Positions 61,798 through 64,000 of a DNA stretch of 64,000 nt are shown piece after piece; position 1 is the first letter of the stretch, and the number at the start of each line of letters is the position of its first letter. Origin of the DNA: Moorella thermoacetica (GTDB taxonomy: Bacteria; Bacillota; DSM-521; Neomoorellales; Neomoorellaceae); the NCBI RefSeq assembly GCF_001267405.1, contig NZ_CP012369.1, positions 1,204,001 through 1,268,000 on the forward strand, read 5' to 3'. The notes below the pieces were generated by a model, which searched no databases, was not told the origin of the DNA, and saw nothing but the letters and a program-made list of their open reading frames with translations. The position numbers were made by a program, and so were the translations under genes.

Positions 61798-63090
61798 TCA
61801 GTCCTTTTGCCAGTCGGCCCGCTCGTCATTGGCTTCCAATTCCCGAGGGGGGACTGGCGCCAGTTCGACCGCCTCCCTTTCCCGGCCTGTTATTTTGTTC
61901 CGGTCAACTCCGGGTTTGCGCAGCTGCCGCCAGCCCAGCAGGTTAACCCATTCTATAGAGGTAAACTGCTTCACCCGGGCAACGGCCTTCTCCCAGCTAC
62001 CGGCGGAAATCAGGAGAAAGGCACCGCCACCGATTACAAAGGCCAGGAGGACGTAGAGGACTCCCCTCCAGTCGGCGGCCGTACTGGGCGTACGGGCAGC
62101 AGCGGGCCGGGCGGCAAACCCCAGGACCGGCGGCACGACGTCGGCAAAAAGGGTGACGCCCCGTTCTGCTTCCTGCAGCGTATTGGTATGACTACCTGCT
62201 TCCAGCAATATCGCCCTTGGCGAGAGGTCCTGGTTATAGCTGCCAGCGCCGATGAATATCCCCCAGATTAAGCCGGGATAACGGGCATCGGCTGCTGCCT
62301 TTAGTCTTTTGGCATAGTCCAGGTTGGCGCTCATGTTTTGGTTTTCCCGTCCCACCACCAGGCGGACCATAGTTACATCCTGGCCGTTGATGGTCCGGCG
62401 GTAAAAGGTTGGATCCGGTACACCGTCCCGGTGGATATCAAATAAGGCTGCCGCTCCCCTCTGCATTAAGGACATGGCCGTCCGGCGGGAGCGCCGGTAG
62501 GCGCCGTCATCATGGGGGGCATGGGAGGTCGTGTCGTGAACGACCGTCAAGCCCAGGCTGCGTAAACGATCAGCAAAAGCGCTCCCTACCCTTAAAACGC
62601 CACCGTTCCCGGGGATACTCTGGCTACCGTCGGAGGGAACGTAGGATTCATCATCATGGGAGTGATATACGCCAATTATCTGGCTACCGGCAGCCTGGAC
62701 CGGATTAGTTCCATCGCCGGGCATGGTTTGGCCTGCCTGGGCGGGAACCCCGGTATCCTCCTGGGAAATCTGCTCCACCCCTATTTCCCGGCAGATGCCT
62801 TTATTACCTTCAATGCGAATTACCCGGTAACGACGGTTATCGGCTGAGATAAATTCATCGTGGATATATATCCGGCGGGCCATCATATCCAGGACCCGGC
62901 CCTGTTCATCAACCAAGATTGAATATTGCCCGGTGGTGTGGTTCCCCGGCAATAACTCGGCCAGGCTGAAGACACGGACAGCCGTCCCCTGCTGCTGGCT
63001 CCGGGTATACACGACTCCTACCAGTACCAGGGCCAGGACCAGCAGGCCCAGGCTACCCCGGATTCGCCAAGACCGGCTGGCTTTACCCAT
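61798..63090 (-). CDS. spoIIP: Stage II sporulation protein P
   Basis: Peptidoglycan amidase/endopeptidase of the engulfment machine (SpoIID-M-P). A membrane helix (about 13-30) places the rest outside; IGVYHSHDDESYVPSD (catalytic His/Glu region), LFDIHRDGVPDP and ILLEAGSHTNTLQEAERG are the SpoIIP blocks. A second membrane helix near residues 345-365 (VLYVLLAFVIGGGAFLLI) and a charged C-terminal tail follow, somewhat longer than in Bacillus. ATG 63090 overlaps the DUF1614 gene by eight bases. Length 430. Confidence 0.94.
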   Translation of the reverse strand: MGKASRSWRIRGSLGLLVLALVLVGVVYTRSQQQGTAVRVFSLAELLPGNHTTGQYSILVDEQGRVLDMMARRIYIHDEFISADNRRYRVIRIEGNKGICREIGVEQISQEDTGVPAQAGQTMPGDGTNPVQAAGSQIIGVYHSHDDESYVPSDGSQSIPGNGGVLRVGSAFADRLRSLGLTVVHDTTSHAPHDDGAYRRSRRTAMSLMQRGAAALFDIHRDGVPDPTFYRRTINGQDVTMVRLVVGRENQNMSANLDYAKRLKAAADARYPGLIWGIFIGAGSYNQDLSPRAILLEAGSHTNTLQEAERGVTLFADVVPPVLGFAARPAAARTPSTAADWRGVLYVLLAFVIGGGAFLLISAGSWEKAVARVKQFTSIEWVNLLGWRQLRKPGVDRNKITGREREAVELAPVPPRELEANDERADWQKD

Positions 63091-63841
63091 TACCCTCGCC
63101 CCCTTCATTCCTGAGGCCATCTCGATTTATATCTATATCAGCCGGCGTACGTTTCAGGGATGGCCCTTTGAGCCCGGCAAGCAAGGAACGGGAATGACCT
63201 GCCAGCTCCGGCCCACCCTGCATCCTTTCCCGGACTTCACCGATCAATTCTGCCAGCAAGACCGCCACTACGGCGGCCATAAAGGTGGCATCTATAATCC
63301 CGGCCCCGCCAAAGGCCACTGTCCCCCGGAGACCCAGGCGCAGGTAAAAGATAAGGTCGATTATATTCAGGAATAGCACCCCCAGGATGGCGCCCACAAA
63401 AGCCGCCCGGCGGGAACGGCCGACCAAGTAGGCGACGAAGCCTGCCACCAGGGGGTAATAATAAAGAGGATCCAGGAGGTTAAGAGCGTAGACATTCCAT
63501 GCTTCCCTGCCGCGGGTAATGTAGGTAATGCCGAAGAGGACGACGGCGGTGATAACAGCTCCCAGCAAGGCCCGCCCCACTTCCCGGACGCTACCGGCGC
63601 GGTAGAGAATATAGATGGCCAGCCCCAGGGGTATTAAGGCCCCGCCGACGTTTATGGAGGTAACAACGCGGCTGCTGGTCAGGGGGATGTTTATAAAGCT
63701 GCCCACGATCATGGCCACAATAAGGGCCAGGGCCGTGCGATCATTTAAATAAAGACGATCCAGGACCCGGTGGGCCAGACCAAAATAGACCAAGCCAAAG
63801 ACGAGTACCAGCAATAAGACGCCAATAGTATATCCCGTCAT
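63083..63841 (-). CDS. DUF1614 family membrane protein, copy 2
   Basis: About seven membrane helices, then a polar C-terminal tail (about residues 205-252). The SFINIPLTSS loop, SINVGGALIPLGLAIYIL and GGAGIIDATFMAAVVAVLLAEL parallel the first copy at 30315. ATG 63841 has AAGGAGG upstream. It overlaps spoIIP by eight bases, so it is probably co-expressed in sporulation; function unknown. Confidence 0.82.
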   Translation of the reverse strand: MTGYTIGVLLLVLVFGLVYFGLAHRVLDRLYLNDRTALALIVAMIVGSFINIPLTSSRVVTSINVGGALIPLGLAIYILYRAGSVREVGRALLGAVITAVVLFGITYITRGREAWNVYALNLLDPLYYYPLVAGFVAYLVGRSRRAAFVGAILGVLFLNIIDLIFYLRLGLRGTVAFGGAGIIDATFMAAVVAVLLAELIGEVRERMQGGPELAGHSRSLLAGLKGPSLKRTPADIDINRDGLRNEGGEGNG

Positions 63842-63923
63842 GGAAATCCTCCTTTCAAGGATAGATTTCCCCGCCAGGATAAAAATATACCGAAAGGTTA
63901 CTGGCGCCAACCATGCCGGGCCA

Positions 63924-63955
63924 ATAGAAAACCCGGGCTTATAATCGCCCGGGCT
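63924..63955 (-). terminator. Terminator at the right edge
   Basis: On the minus strand AGCCCGGGC, loop, GCCCGGG, then TTTTCTA. It ends a gene lying mostly beyond 64000. Confidence 0.75.
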
Positions 63956-64000
63956 AATGGCGTTGCCTACCCTCCAGCCAGGCCCTGGTCTGGCCAGTAA
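63954..64000 (-). CDS. Possible C-terminus of a gene beyond the window
   Basis: One minus-strand frame stays open from the edge to TAG at 63954-63956, ending RAWLEGRQRH, and the terminator begins right at that stop. Only 15 codons are visible, so the product cannot be named. Confidence 0.35.
   Translation of the reverse strand, partial: TGQTRAWLEGRQRH

Overview
The window reads as chromosome of a spore-forming, strictly anaerobic acetogenic Firmicute, most likely Moorella (M. thermoacetica or a close relative). The strongest pointer is the pair of divergent operons at 16.2-19.6 kb (desulfoferrodoxin-rubredoxin, and rubrerythrin-FprA-high-molecular-weight rubredoxin), an arrangement published for Clostridium (now Moorella) thermoaceticum. 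Sporulation genes (spoIVA, spoIIP, LysM and amidase proteins), HydF, corrinoid methyltransferases and GC-rich codon use agree. I see no prophage, insertion sequence or CRISPR array; nearly everything is ordinary chromosomal backbone.

Layout. 0-7 kb: a partial M55 D-aminopeptidase, then cell-surface or spore-type genes (two small HMA-like proteins, an amidase-like protein with a long acidic tail, a Cys-rich protein, an Asp-box protein, a triple-LysM protein with a sigma-K-like promoter, an amidase with an SLH domain). 7-15.9 kb: metabolism and maturation (aspA, a small Cys protein, mgsA, a YkgJ-type protein, hydF, tatA, tatC, menG with a HepS-like partner, speD, gnd, tRNA-Pro). 16-19.7 kb: oxygen, superoxide and NO defence. 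19.9-33.7 kb: a nitrogen-assimilation island with a split, five-ORF glutamate synthase, two glutamine synthetases, an ANTAR-domain response regulator, asparagine synthetase and PII. 33.9-35.5 kb: a decayed locus (frameshifted amidohydrolase, UTRA fragment). 35.7-45.2 kb: D-aminoacylase, a LysM protein, the aspartate-family operon hom-thrC-thrB-lysC, and metY-metX under a SAM-I riboswitch. 45.2-54.3 kb: two GntR regulators and a corrinoid methyltransferase cluster (two UroD-like methyltransferases, two corrinoid proteins, one pterin-binding methyltransferase, a transporter, a DUF1638 protein, and an unannotated 57-residue ORF). 54.6-64 kb: spoIVA, gpsA, plsY, der, a DUF512 radical-SAM protein, tandem DUF3189 genes, spoIIP and a second DUF1614 membrane protein.

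The most interesting reading is regulatory. The ANTAR response regulator (26687-27313) is an RNA-binding antiterminator type. Reading leaders by eye, I find paired hairpins with six-base loops before four nitrogen genes: the regulator itself, glnA copy 2, asnB and the glnB region. Position 4 of the loop is G in all eight loops and position 1 is A in six, which is the loop signature of ANTAR targets. In the glnA2 and glnB leaders the second hairpin shares bases with an intrinsic terminator, as antitermination requires. The leader of glnA copy 1 lacks this signature but is structured in another way. Together this suggests a compact RNA-level nitrogen regulon encoded next to its regulator.

Limits: all calls come from reading the sequence and recalling families; no alignment, folding or database search was run. 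Start codons were chosen from ribosome-binding sites and are tentative where stated.
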